Shown: positions 33,779 to 42,035 of the stretch, piece after piece
Position numbering within the stretch: the stretch's first letter is position 1
Layout: each line of letters opens with the position of its first letter
Source: Pseudomonadota bacterium
GTDB lineage: Bacteria; Pseudomonadota; Gammaproteobacteria; Burkholderiales; Burkholderiaceae_E
Length of the DNA: 64,000 nt
Reading direction: 5' to 3'
Assembly (NCBI GenBank): GCA_023389055.1
Contig: JAEWFA010000062.1
Span: forward strand, 1 to 64,000
The notes under the pieces: model-generated
What the model was told of the DNA's origin: nothing
Seen by the model: only the letters and a program-made list of their open reading frames with translations
The model's database searches: none
Translations under genes and position numbers: made by a program

Positions 33779-35416
33779 ATGAACGCCGTCGACGCCGCGC
33801 CCACCCGCGCGAACCTGATGACCGGGGACGAATACCGGGAATCGCTGCGCCGCCTGCACCCGGTCGTCTACGTCGACGGGCGGCGCGTCGACAGCGTCGC
33901 CGACGAACCGATGCTGCGTCCCGGCGTGAACGCGCTCGCCTACACCTACGATTTCGCGCTCGACGCCGCGCGTGCGCCGGTCGCGCTGGCGAACCAGTCG
34001 AAGCGAAACCGGATCGTCAACCGGATGCTGCACGTCGACGAGTCGGCCGGCGACCTGCTGAACAAGCTCGAGGCGGTGCGGCTGCTGTGCCAGGAAACGG
34101 GCTGCGCGCAGCGCTACCTGGCGCACGACGCATTGAGCGGACTGGCGCAGGCAGTGGCGGCGATCGACGACGCGCGCGGCTCGACCGAGCATCGCGAGCG
34201 CTTCGATGCGTACCGCGACCGCGCCCAGGACGACGACCTGTCGATCGGCATCGCGATGACGGATGCCAAGGGCGATCGCAGCCGCAAGCCGCACCAGCAG
34301 GCAAATCCCGACACCTACGTTCACATCGTCGAGCGCACTGCGAAGGGAATCCTGATCAGCGGCACGAAGGCGATCGTTACCGGCGCGCCCTACGTGCACG
34401 AGCTGCTCGTAATGCCCAGTCGCAACATGGGGCGCGAAGACGCGGACTTCGCCGTCTGCTGCGCGGTTCCGATAGACGCCGCAGGCGTGACGATCGTCGC
34501 GCGCCCGGCCGGCCGGCCCGGCGAGAAGCTCGAGCACGGCGATGCGCTCTTCTCGCGCAAGTACGGACAGTCCACCGCGGTCGTCGTGTTCGACCGCGTG
34601 TTCGTTCCGTGGGATCGCGTGTTCTTCGAAGGCGAGTGGGAGCACAGCCACGTGCTCACCTACAGCTACGCAACACATCACCGGCACACCTGCATCGCCG
34701 CGCGTGCCGGCTTCGGCGACCTGTTGATCGGCGCGGGCGCGCTGATGTGCGAGGCGAACGGTTTCGACGACCCCGGTGCGAAGAGCAACCTGCGCGAGCC
34801 GATGATCGAGCTGATCAAGATCGTCGAGGGGTTCTACGCGTGCGGCGTCGCAGCCAGCGTCTACGCGACGCGCGACGAACGCAGCGGGGTCTTCCTCCCC
34901 GATCCGGTCTTCGCGAACATCGGCAAGCTGCTGCTCGCCACGCAGATCTACGACATGCATCGGCTCGCGCACGAGGTCTCGGGCGGGCTCGTCGTTGCGC
35001 TGCCTGGTCCCGACGAGGATCACAACCCGGAGACGGCGGCGACGCTCGCCGAGGTGCTGCGCGCCAATCCGAACGTGTCTTACGACAAGCGTGTCCAGAC
35101 GGCGCGCTTGCTCGAGGATCTCACCGCGTCGTACCAGGGCGGCTGGTATTCGCTGATCAGCCTGCACGGCGGCGGCTCGCCGGCGGCGATGAAGCAGGAG
35201 ATCTGGCGCAACTATCCGGTGGGCAGCAAAGTCGAGCTCGTCGAGCGGCTGCTCGAGCGCGGCGTGCTCGATGACCCGCGCCGGCCCCTCGGCCGCAACA
35301 AGCAGCCGGCTCGGTGCTGCGACGCCGGTTGCAGCGCGCCGGGACAGCCGGTGATGGTGGCGATGCCGACAAGTCGAACGCAGCCGCGTGACGCGCCCTC
35401 CGGCGGGCGTCGCTGA
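33779..35416 (+). CDS. 4-hydroxybutyryl-CoA dehydratase/HpaB-family protein with lost cluster ligands
   Basis: This 545-residue flavin-fold protein aligns by eye with AbfD, the FAD and [4Fe-4S] dehydratase of 4-hydroxybutyryl-CoA. Shared segments include FDRVFVPWDRVF, GFGDLLIGAGAL and SLHGGGSPAAMK. In AbfD the cluster is held by three Cys and one His. Here only Cys109 and His301 remain, and the other two positions are Tyr113 and Ala308; the active-site Lys is Arg309. It is thus likely a flavin-only relative (oxygenase, dehydrogenase or isomerase) rather than the dehydratase. A 40-residue tail with four Cys (CCDAGCSAPG and nearby) is extra. Confidence 0.8.
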   Translation: MNAVDAAPTRANLMTGDEYRESLRRLHPVVYVDGRRVDSVADEPMLRPGVNALAYTYDFALDAARAPVALANQSKRNRIVNRMLHVDESAGDLLNKLEAVRLLCQETGCAQRYLAHDALSGLAQAVAAIDDARGSTEHRERFDAYRDRAQDDDLSIGIAMTDAKGDRSRKPHQQANPDTYVHIVERTAKGILISGTKAIVTGAPYVHELLVMPSRNMGREDADFAVCCAVPIDAAGVTIVARPAGRPGEKLEHGDALFSRKYGQSTAVVVFDRVFVPWDRVFFEGEWEHSHVLTYSYATHHRHTCIAARAGFGDLLIGAGALMCEANGFDDPGAKSNLREPMIELIKIVEGFYACGVAASVYATRDERSGVFLPDPVFANIGKLLLATQIYDMHRLAHEVSGGLVVALPGPDEDHNPETAATLAEVLRANPNVSYDKRVQTARLLEDLTASYQGGWYSLISLHGGGSPAAMKQEIWRNYPVGSKVELVERLLERGVLDDPRRPLGRNKQPARCCDAGCSAPGQPVMVAMPTSRTQPRDAPSGGRR

Positions 35417-35448
35417 CCCGCTCGGCGTACGGCGCCCGGCAGCCCGGC

Positions 35449-36975
35449 GTGGATTCCGCAGCACCAGCGCTCCCCGGCCGCTCCGAGCGGCTCGTCGACT
35501 GGAACCGGCGTCATGCGCTCGTCGTCGCCGCGGCGACCGTGCCCGCGCTCGCGTTGTCGTCGGCGTGGTGGGTGTCGGCCTTCGCCGCCGCCTCTTTCGC
35601 CGGGCTGCTGCGCGACGAGCAGAAGCTTCGCTCGCCGTCGGCGTCGTTCGGCAGCGCGAACTGGGTCACCAGCACGCGGCTCGTCGGCACGCTCGCGCTC
35701 CCCGCGCTGGCTCCGGCCGCACCCTTGGCGATCGCGGCCTGCGCGGCGGTTGTCTTCGCGCTCGACGGCATCGACGGCTGGCTCGCGCGCCGGACCGGCA
35801 CGGCTTCCGAATTCGGCGAGTACTTCGACAAGGAGACCGACGCGCTGCTGATGCTCGTGCTGTGCCTGCTGCTGCACCAGGCAGGGCGCTTCGGCGCGTG
35901 GATCCTGTTGCCCGGGCTGCTGCGCTACGGCTTCGTCGTGTTCCTGATGCTCGCGCGCCCGCCGGCGGCGAAGGAACGGCGCAGCGACTGGGGCCGGTGG
36001 ATCTTCTTCGGCACCATGATCGCGCTGGTCGCGTCGTTCACGCCGTTTCGCGCGCTCTACGAACCCGCAATGGCGTCGATGACGGTACTGCTCGTCGCGT
36101 CGTTCGCCGCGGCGCTGGTGCAACTGTATCGCCCTGCGCGCGAGCGTCCCCGCCGGCGCGATCCGGTGCACCTGAGGACGCGCCGCGTACGGCAGCCGGA
36201 GGACGTGTTCGACTTCTTCGACGCGCTGGCCCCCGAATATCGCGACTGCCACGGCGACGCCGAACGTTCGTTGCAGCGGCGGCTGGCGCTGATCCGCCGG
36301 CTGCTGCCCGCGCGCCGTGGCGTATTGATCGAGATCGGCTGCGGCAATGCGATCCACCTGTTCGCGCTGGCACCGCTGTTCGACGCCTCCATAGGCGTCG
36401 ACGGATCGGCGAAGATGATCGCCGCCGCCGAAGCGCGGCGTGTCCGGCACGACGCCGCAGCGCGCGTGCGCTTCGCCGTCGAACGCGCCGAGAACCTCTC
36501 GAGCGTCGGCGACGCAGCGGCCGACGCCGTGCTTTGCGTGGGCGCCTTCGAGCACATGACCGACCAGCCGGGTGTCCTTGCCGAAGCGGGCCGCGTACTG
36601 CGACCGGGCGGCGTTTTCGTCTGCCTGTCGCCGAACGCAGACTTTCTCTGGTACACGCGCCTGGCGCCGTGGCTGGGTTTCGACACCCGACACCTGAGCA
36701 CCGATCGTTTCGTTTCTCCGAGTCGGTGGCCGCTGCTTCTTGCCGCTGCGGGGCTGCAGCCGGAGGCGATCGGGTTCTGGCGCTTCGTGCCGGTCGGAGA
36801 CATGCCGCCCTGGGCGGCGCGCACCATGCTCGCGCTCGACCGCGTCGGTGCCGCGCTGCGCGTGAATGCCCTTCGCGGCGGCTGCTACGTGAAGGCCGTC
36901 AAGTCTCCGCAGGCGCCATCGATCGCCGATGCGCCGGCGGGCGCCGAGCGAACGGCAAGCACGTCGATCTGGTGA
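35449..36975 (+). CDS. Fused CDP-alcohol phosphotransferase and SAM-dependent methyltransferase
   Basis: This 508-residue protein joins two enzymes. Residues about 20-225 form a membrane CDP-alcohol phosphotransferase with six or so helices and the complete motif D109-G110-x2-A113-R114-x8-G123-x3-D127-x3-D131. Residues about 245-490 form a class I methyltransferase with LIEIGCGNAIHL (motif I), IGVDGSAKM and LRPGGVFVCLSPN. The first half swaps CMP for an alcohol to form a phosphodiester, while the second methylates. A GTG start at 35449 is used. The last 91 bases overlap the convergent methyltransferase gene. Confidence 0.85.
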   Translation: MDSAAPALPGRSERLVDWNRRHALVVAAATVPALALSSAWWVSAFAAASFAGLLRDEQKLRSPSASFGSANWVTSTRLVGTLALPALAPAAPLAIAACAAVVFALDGIDGWLARRTGTASEFGEYFDKETDALLMLVLCLLLHQAGRFGAWILLPGLLRYGFVVFLMLARPPAAKERRSDWGRWIFFGTMIALVASFTPFRALYEPAMASMTVLLVASFAAALVQLYRPARERPRRRDPVHLRTRRVRQPEDVFDFFDALAPEYRDCHGDAERSLQRRLALIRRLLPARRGVLIEIGCGNAIHLFALAPLFDASIGVDGSAKMIAAAEARRVRHDAAARVRFAVERAENLSSVGDAAADAVLCVGAFEHMTDQPGVLAEAGRVLRPGGVFVCLSPNADFLWYTRLAPWLGFDTRHLSTDRFVSPSRWPLLLAAAGLQPEAIGFWRFVPVGDMPPWAARTMLALDRVGAALRVNALRGGCYVKAVKSPQAPSIADAPAGAERTASTSIW

Positions 36976-37844
36976 ACGATGGCGCCGAGTCGTCCGGCGG
37001 CAAGCAGCGCGCGCCGATCGCGATGCCAGGCGTCGAGGCGGCGCACATCGCAGTGCGCTTCGTTCTCGCGCCGCAACGCGTCGAGCAGCACCGACAGGAC
37101 GACTGCGTCTCCCGGGCGAAGGCGGCCGTCGCGCGGGACGATGTTCCAGTCGGAACTACCCCAGGCGAGAACCTCGAAGCCGGCGTCGGGCAGCAGCGCG
37201 TGCAGGCGGCGCCCGGAACGCGCGCCACCGGTCGGCTGGCCGTCGATCCGGCGCTCCTCCATCGACGCGTCGTAGCGCTGCAGCAGCGCGGTCTCGAAGG
37301 CCGCGTCGCAGTACGTCGGGAAGAACGCGGTGTCCCCGTCGTAGTTCAGCGTCGCATAGAAGAGACCGCCGGGAGCGAGCCAGTCGGCGATGCGCAGCAG
37401 CAGCGGGCGCATCGGAACGAGGTCCATGAACGCGTGCGCGGTCACGAGATCGAAACGCTCGCCGGCGCGCGGCTCGAATCCTGCCGCCTCGCCATGCGCG
37501 AGACGCAACGTGACGAAGCGATGCGCGTCGCTGGCCTGGATGCGCGACTCGTCCGCCTGGCCTGGCAACTCGAAGCCTCGCTGCCGCAGGTGCACTGCAA
37601 TCCTTTCGCGCGCGCGGTCAATCAGCCGCTCGTCGCGGTCGATTGCGACGATGTCGATCGCGCGGGCGCCGATGCGCGCATCGAGAAGGCGCCGAACCAT
37701 CGCCCCGGTGCCCGTTCCGATGTCGACGCAGCGAAGCCGGTCCCGGTGCGCGATCGAATCGATGCAGGCGCGGCGCACGTCGACCGCGAGGCTGCGCTCG
37801 TCGAGGTCGAACTTCGCCTCGAGGAAATCGGCGAATTCCGGCAC
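36885..37844 (-). CDS. Class I SAM-dependent methyltransferase
   Basis: This 319-residue methyltransferase shows motif I CVDIGTGTGAMVRRL, IVAIDRDERLI, FDLVTAHAFMDLVP and LAPGGLFYATLNYDG. The last third (AWGSSDWNIVPRDG, VLLDALRRENEAH) is a substrate region I do not recognise. It is the seventh same-strand gene after the liv transporter and the dioxygenase (37-base gap), and its 3' end overlaps the convergent fusion gene by 91 bases. It could serve either the transporter-linked pathway or the neighbouring pterin-like cluster. Confidence 0.82.
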   Translation of the reverse strand: MPEFADFLEAKFDLDERSLAVDVRRACIDSIAHRDRLRCVDIGTGTGAMVRRLLDARIGARAIDIVAIDRDERLIDRARERIAVHLRQRGFELPGQADESRIQASDAHRFVTLRLAHGEAAGFEPRAGERFDLVTAHAFMDLVPMRPLLLRIADWLAPGGLFYATLNYDGDTAFFPTYCDAAFETALLQRYDASMEERRIDGQPTGGARSGRRLHALLPDAGFEVLAWGSSDWNIVPRDGRLRPGDAVVLSVLLDALRRENEAHCDVRRLDAWHRDRRALLAAGRLGAIVHQIDVLAVRSAPAGASAIDGACGDLTAFT

Positions 37845-37881
37845 GGGGCTGATTCGGGACGAGGTGATCGGCGAGACGATT

Positions 37882-38751
37882 TCAGAGGTTCGTCTGCTCG
37901 GGGGGAACCGACGCCGGATCGGGAACCTCGCCGCCGCTCGCCGTCGCCTGCGTGCGCGGCAGCGCGAGATCGCCGAGCAGGAAGGACGTCATCGTGAGCG
38001 AGCCCATCGAACCGCCTTCGACGAAGGTGCGTGCGGGCTGTTTCGCCTCGTCGCACAGCCCCGCCAGGTAGAAGAGCGGCAGGAAATGCTCGGGCGTCGG
38101 AACCGACGGCGCGTAGTCGCGGTGCGAGAGGACCGACGCAAGCCGGGCGGGCTCGGAAGCCATGATCGACCGCACTTCGGCGTCGAAGCGCTCGGCCCAG
38201 TCGTAGGCGACGTCTCCGAGAGCCCAGTCCACGCGTCGCAGGTTGTGCACGACGTTGCCGCTGCCGACAATGAAGATGCCGCGTTCGCGCAGCGGCGCCA
38301 GCCGCCGACCCAGTTCGAAGTGATAGTCGGGCGGCTCTCCGCCGTGCAGCGACAGTTGCAGCACCGGCACGTCCGCATCGGGAAAGACGTGCGCGAGCAC
38401 CGACCAGGTTCCGTGGTCGAGCCCCCAGCTTTCGCGTTCGAGGCCCACGTATCCGGGCTTCACTACGTCGACGATCTCCTCGGCGATCTCCGGTGCACCC
38501 GGGGCGGGGTAGTCGTAGTCGAACAGCTCGCGCGGAAAGCCGTAGAAATCATGGATGACGCGCGGCTTCGCCATCGCGGTGAGCGCCGTGCTGTGGATGA
38601 ACCAGTGCGCCGAGATCGCGAGTACCGCGCGCGGGCGCGGAAGCTTTCGGCCCAGGTTTCGCCATGCCGACGTGAAGCGGTTGATCTCGAGCGTGTTCAT
38701 CGGACTGCCGTGTCCGATGAAGGCGGCAGGCATGCGGGCGGCAGTGGTCAT
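37882..38751 (-). CDS. ygiD: YgiD-type aromatic ring-opening dioxygenase (DODA family)
   Basis: This 289-residue class III extradiol dioxygenase-like protein has metal-binding His residues in FIGHGSPMNT, ISAHWFIHS, VHNLRRVDW and the C-terminal TPEHFLPLFY. YgiD of E. coli opens L-DOPA between C4 and C5 with zinc or iron, and plant DODA relatives make betalamic acid. It is encoded 12 bases after livF, so it is probably cotranscribed with the amino-acid-type transporter. The last 30 residues are Pro-rich and variable. Confidence 0.9.
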   Translation of the reverse strand: MTTAARMPAAFIGHGSPMNTLEINRFTSAWRNLGRKLPRPRAVLAISAHWFIHSTALTAMAKPRVIHDFYGFPRELFDYDYPAPGAPEIAEEIVDVVKPGYVGLERESWGLDHGTWSVLAHVFPDADVPVLQLSLHGGEPPDYHFELGRRLAPLRERGIFIVGSGNVVHNLRRVDWALGDVAYDWAERFDAEVRSIMASEPARLASVLSHRDYAPSVPTPEHFLPLFYLAGLCDEAKQPARTFVEGGSMGSLTMTSFLLGDLALPRTQATASGGEVPDPASVPPEQTNL

Positions 38752-38762
38752 CGGCTTCCCCT

Positions 38763-39410
38763 TCAGTCATTCTCGTGCACTTCGCCGCGGTCGATTCGGT
38801 AGATGCGATCGAGCAGCTCTCCTGCATGAGAGAGATTCGAGTCCGAGAGCACGATCGATACCCCTTCGCCGCGCAATTGGGCAATGACCTCGACGAGTCG
38901 CTGCCGAAGCACCGGCGCGACGCCTTCGAAGGGTTCGTCGAGCAGCAACAGTCGCGTGCCGCACATCAGCGCGCGCGCCAATGCGGCGAGCTTCTGCTGG
39001 CCGCCCGACAACTGCTGGCCCTTGCGATCGCGGAACGCGAAGGTCTCGGGGATGATGCGATAGACCTTTTCGAGTCGCGACGAAGCGTCCGGCGCACGCA
39101 TGGCCCACGCCGGAACCATCAGGTTCTCCTGCACGGTGAGCGTCGGGATCAACCGTCGATCCTCGGGGATGTAGCCGATGCCCAGGCGAACCCGCTCGTG
39201 CGGCGGACGGGCGCTCAGTTCGCGGCCGTCGAAGAGGATCGATCCGCCGCGGTTGCGCAGCAGCCCCATCACGCTTCGCATCAGCGTCGTCTTGCCGGCG
39301 CCGTTGCGCCCGATCAAGCCGACGAATTGCGCCTCGTCCACGTGCATCGTCACGCCGCGCAGTATGCCGATCGCGCCGATCGAGACGTCGAGCCGCTCAA
39401 TGTGCAGCAT
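38763..39410 (-). CDS. livF: Branched-chain amino acid-type ABC transporter ATPase LivF
   Basis: This 215-residue ATPase is slightly shorter than typical LivF (about 235). It has Walker A GRNGAGKTTLM, the LivF-typical GYIPEDRRLIPTLTVQENL, signature LSGGQQKLAALARAL and Walker B LLLLDEPFEGVAP. It powers uptake with LivG. Its start overlaps the livG stop by 14 bases. Confidence 0.93.
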   Translation of the reverse strand: MLHIERLDVSIGAIGILRGVTMHVDEAQFVGLIGRNGAGKTTLMRSVMGLLRNRGGSILFDGRELSARPPHERVRLGIGYIPEDRRLIPTLTVQENLMVPAWAMRAPDASSRLEKVYRIIPETFAFRDRKGQQLSGGQQKLAALARALMCGTRLLLLDEPFEGVAPVLRQRLVEVIAQLRGEGVSIVLSDSNLSHAGELLDRIYRIDRGEVHEND

Positions 39411-40182
39411 CGCTCGTACCCCGATGCGCCGGTTCCGTCCCGATCACGTAGCGACGAACATCGTCATTCGACAGCACGCTGGCCGGATCCCCGTCGGCGA
39501 TGATGCGCCCCTCGTAGAAAGCGAGAATGCGCCGCGTATAGCGGCGCACGATGTCCATGTCGTGCTCGACGAAGAGGATGGTCGGCCGCACCGCCGAAAC
39601 CGCGGCCATCACCGTGTCCATGATCGCGAACTTCTCGTCGCTGCTTACGCCACTGGTCGGTTCGTCGAGCAGCAGGATGCGAGGACGGGCGGTCATAGCC
39701 ACGGCGATGTCGAGCAGCTTTCGCACGCCCTCGGGCAATACGCCGGCCGGACGCGCCGCGTAGTCTGTGAGGCGATAACGCACCAGTGCCTCGTCGGCCG
39801 CTTCGTCGACGTTTGGAGCAGCGATGCCTGTCCGGAACGCCAAACGCGGTGCGCCGAGCGACACGACGCCGTATCCGACACGAAGATTCTCGCGAACGCT
39901 CAGGCTGTCGAAGAGCTGCGGGATCTGGAACGAGCGACAGATCCCCAATTGCGTGATCCTTCGCTCGGGCAGGGCGGTGATATCGCGTCCGCCGTAATGG
40001 ACGCTCCCCCTGTCCGGCTTCACGTAACCGGTCACCATGTTCAGGAACGTCGTCTTGCCGGCGCCGTTGCCGCCGATCAACGCGACTACGGAACCTTCGT
40101 CGACCCGTACGTCGAGATTGTCGGCTGCGGTTACCGCGCCGAAGCGCTTGACCAGTCCGCGGGTCTCGAGCACGGCGTTCAT
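39397..40182 (-). CDS. livG: Branched-chain amino acid-type ABC transporter ATPase LivG
   Basis: This 261-residue ATPase has Walker A GGNGAGKTTFLNMVTG (with the second Gly as in LivG), the LivG-type GICRSFQIPQLFDSLSV, and Walker B ILLLDEPTSGV. The signature region reads LPEGVRKLLDIAVAM where canonical ATPases have LSGGQ, a departure also seen in some LivG proteins. The D-loop and the switch His are present (VEHDMD). The start overlaps the livM stop (ATGA). Confidence 0.92.
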   Translation of the reverse strand: MNAVLETRGLVKRFGAVTAADNLDVRVDEGSVVALIGGNGAGKTTFLNMVTGYVKPDRGSVHYGGRDITALPERRITQLGICRSFQIPQLFDSLSVRENLRVGYGVVSLGAPRLAFRTGIAAPNVDEAADEALVRYRLTDYAARPAGVLPEGVRKLLDIAVAMTARPRILLLDEPTSGVSSDEKFAIMDTVMAAVSAVRPTILFVEHDMDIVRRYTRRILAFYEGRIIADGDPASVLSNDDVRRYVIGTEPAHRGTSDAAH

Positions 40183-41126
40183 GGGGCGGCGCGGCGCCGA
40201 AACAGCGACCACAGTCCTGCGGGCAGGAACATGATCACTGCGAGCATCGCGAAACCGAGAACGAGCTGCCACGTATAGGGCGTGTACTGGTATGCGACGC
40301 TCTTGATCCATTCGAACAACAGCGAGCCGAGGAAGGGCGCCCCCACGTTGGAGATGCCGCCGAGAATGGCGACGAAGACGAACTCCCCGGAGGTGGTCCA
40401 GTATGCAAGTTCGGGGTCGATGTGTCCGATCGAAAGCGCAACGATGCCGCCGCCCAGCCCGCCGAGGAAGGCGGCAATTACCTGGTTCAGGTGCATGACG
40501 TTGCGAACCGACGCGCCCAAATACTCGACGCGAAGTTCGTTGTCGCGGATCGCAGGGGCCAGCCGGCCGCGAACCGAGCGCAGGAACCGTTCGACGGCAA
40601 GCGCGGCCGCATAGCAAAAGCCCACGGCCACCGCATAGAGGACGTAGCTCCGGGCCTCGGGCGCGGTGCGGATTCCCGCCGCCGAGTTCCAGGCGACGTT
40701 GAAACCGTCGCTGCTTCCCAGGGCGGACGTCTTGACCAGCAAGCCGTAGAGGATCATGGAAAACGCAAGACTGAGCATCGCGAAGAAGATCGCTCGATAA
40801 CGCGCGAGCAGGAAACCGAGCAGCCACGCGACGACGGCAGCGACCAGCGCTCCGAACAGCGGCATGACGACCGCGTCGTGCGTGAGAATCGATGGCGGCA
40901 GGCCGAGCAGGCGCGTCGCCGAGACCGCCGCGTAGGCCCCGAGGCAGTAATACAACCCCTGTCCGAAGGAGACGAGCCCGCAGCGCATCAGCAATACCAG
41001 GCCGAGCACGACGAGTCCCTTGCCCAGCGCGAGGACGAAAAGACTCTGTGCCCACGGCGGCGTCCACCAACCGCCGACGAGCAGCACGACCAGCGCCGCC
41101 GCCCACGCGATCGATGGATGCTTCAT
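40179..41126 (-). CDS. livM: Branched-chain amino acid-type ABC transporter permease LivM
   Basis: This 315-residue membrane protein has about nine helices and LivM features (LVSFGQGLYYCLGAYAA, FAMLSLAFSMILYG, AAFLGGLGGGIVAL). The cytoplasmic loop contains AIRDNELRVEYLGASV, the coupling segment for the ATPases. It starts at 41126 inside the livH stop. Confidence 0.92.
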   Translation of the reverse strand: MKHPSIAWAAALVVLLVGGWWTPPWAQSLFVLALGKGLVVLGLVLLMRCGLVSFGQGLYYCLGAYAAVSATRLLGLPPSILTHDAVVMPLFGALVAAVVAWLLGFLLARYRAIFFAMLSLAFSMILYGLLVKTSALGSSDGFNVAWNSAAGIRTAPEARSYVLYAVAVGFCYAAALAVERFLRSVRGRLAPAIRDNELRVEYLGASVRNVMHLNQVIAAFLGGLGGGIVALSIGHIDPELAYWTTSGEFVFVAILGGISNVGAPFLGSLLFEWIKSVAYQYTPYTWQLVLGFAMLAVIMFLPAGLWSLFRRRAAP

Positions 41127-42019
41127 ATCCGCCGGGCCTCCGGGGCCGCGAACAGCCCCTTCGGACGCGCGACGAGCACCAGCGCCATGACCAGGTAGAC
41201 GCTGAACAGTTCCACATCGGGCAGGTAATGCACCGCCAGCGAGCGTACGAGTCCGACGATCAACGATCCGAGCGCGGCGCCGGGAAGGCTGCCCAGTCCA
41301 CCGATCACGACGACGGCGAAGGCCAGCACGATCACTTCGACGCCCATTGCCGGTACGACCGACACTTTCGGCGCGATCAGCGCGCCGCCGAGCGCCGCGA
41401 GCGTCGTGCCGAGCGTGAACGTGACGAGATAGAAGCGGGCGACATCGATTCCCATCGCCGCACTGATCTCGCGATCGTGGATGACCGCCGCCAGCAACTT
41501 GCCGTGCCGGGTCGAGGTAAGTGCCCAGGTGAGCACGATGCCCACCGCGAACGCGACGACGACGAGCAGCGCGTCGTACACGGTGTACGGCAGGCCGGCC
41601 AGTTCGAAGTTGCCGAGCAACCCGTACGGCTGGTACGCAGCGATCGATTCGACCCCCCAGACCAGCTTGATCGCGTCCTCCAGAATCAGGAACACCGCAT
41701 AGGTGACGAGCAGCAGCACGACCTCGTCCTGCCCGTACAGGAAGCGCAGCAGGCCCCGCTCGATCAACGGGCCGACGACGAGGCCGACCGCCGCCGCCGC
41801 GACGAAAAGCAGCGCGAAGCTCGCGTACGGATTCCACCCGGCGGCGAACCACGCTGCCACGAGCGTCGCCGCGACGTACGAACCGAGCGCGTACAGGCCG
41901 CCGTGCGCGATGTTCAGGATCTTCATCACGCCGTAGATCAGCGTGAGACCGACGGCGATGATGAAGAGATAGGCCGAATAGACGACCGCGTCGACGAGAA
42001 CCGGGAGCAGGGCGCTCAT
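41123..42019 (-). CDS. livH: Branched-chain amino acid-type ABC transporter permease LivH
   Basis: This 298-residue permease starts LLPVLVDAVVYSAYLFIIAVGLTLIYGVMKI (in part), the standard LivH N-terminus with N-I-A-H-G following. It includes the EAA-like coupling loop AVIHDREISAAMGID and the conserved IGGLGSLPGAALG. With LivM it forms the channel. It lies 16 bases after the binding-protein gene. Confidence 0.92.
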   Translation of the reverse strand: MSALLPVLVDAVVYSAYLFIIAVGLTLIYGVMKILNIAHGGLYALGSYVAATLVAAWFAAGWNPYASFALLFVAAAAVGLVVGPLIERGLLRFLYGQDEVVLLLVTYAVFLILEDAIKLVWGVESIAAYQPYGLLGNFELAGLPYTVYDALLVVVAFAVGIVLTWALTSTRHGKLLAAVIHDREISAAMGIDVARFYLVTFTLGTTLAALGGALIAPKVSVVPAMGVEVIVLAFAVVVIGGLGSLPGAALGSLIVGLVRSLAVHYLPDVELFSVYLVMALVLVARPKGLFAAPEARRI

Positions 42020-42035
42020 CGCGCGGTTTTTTGCG

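Noticed and set aside
33779..35416. Calling this gene a true 4-hydroxybutyryl-CoA dehydratase
   Set aside because: Two of four cluster ligands and the active-site Lys are replaced, so the classical reaction is unlikely.
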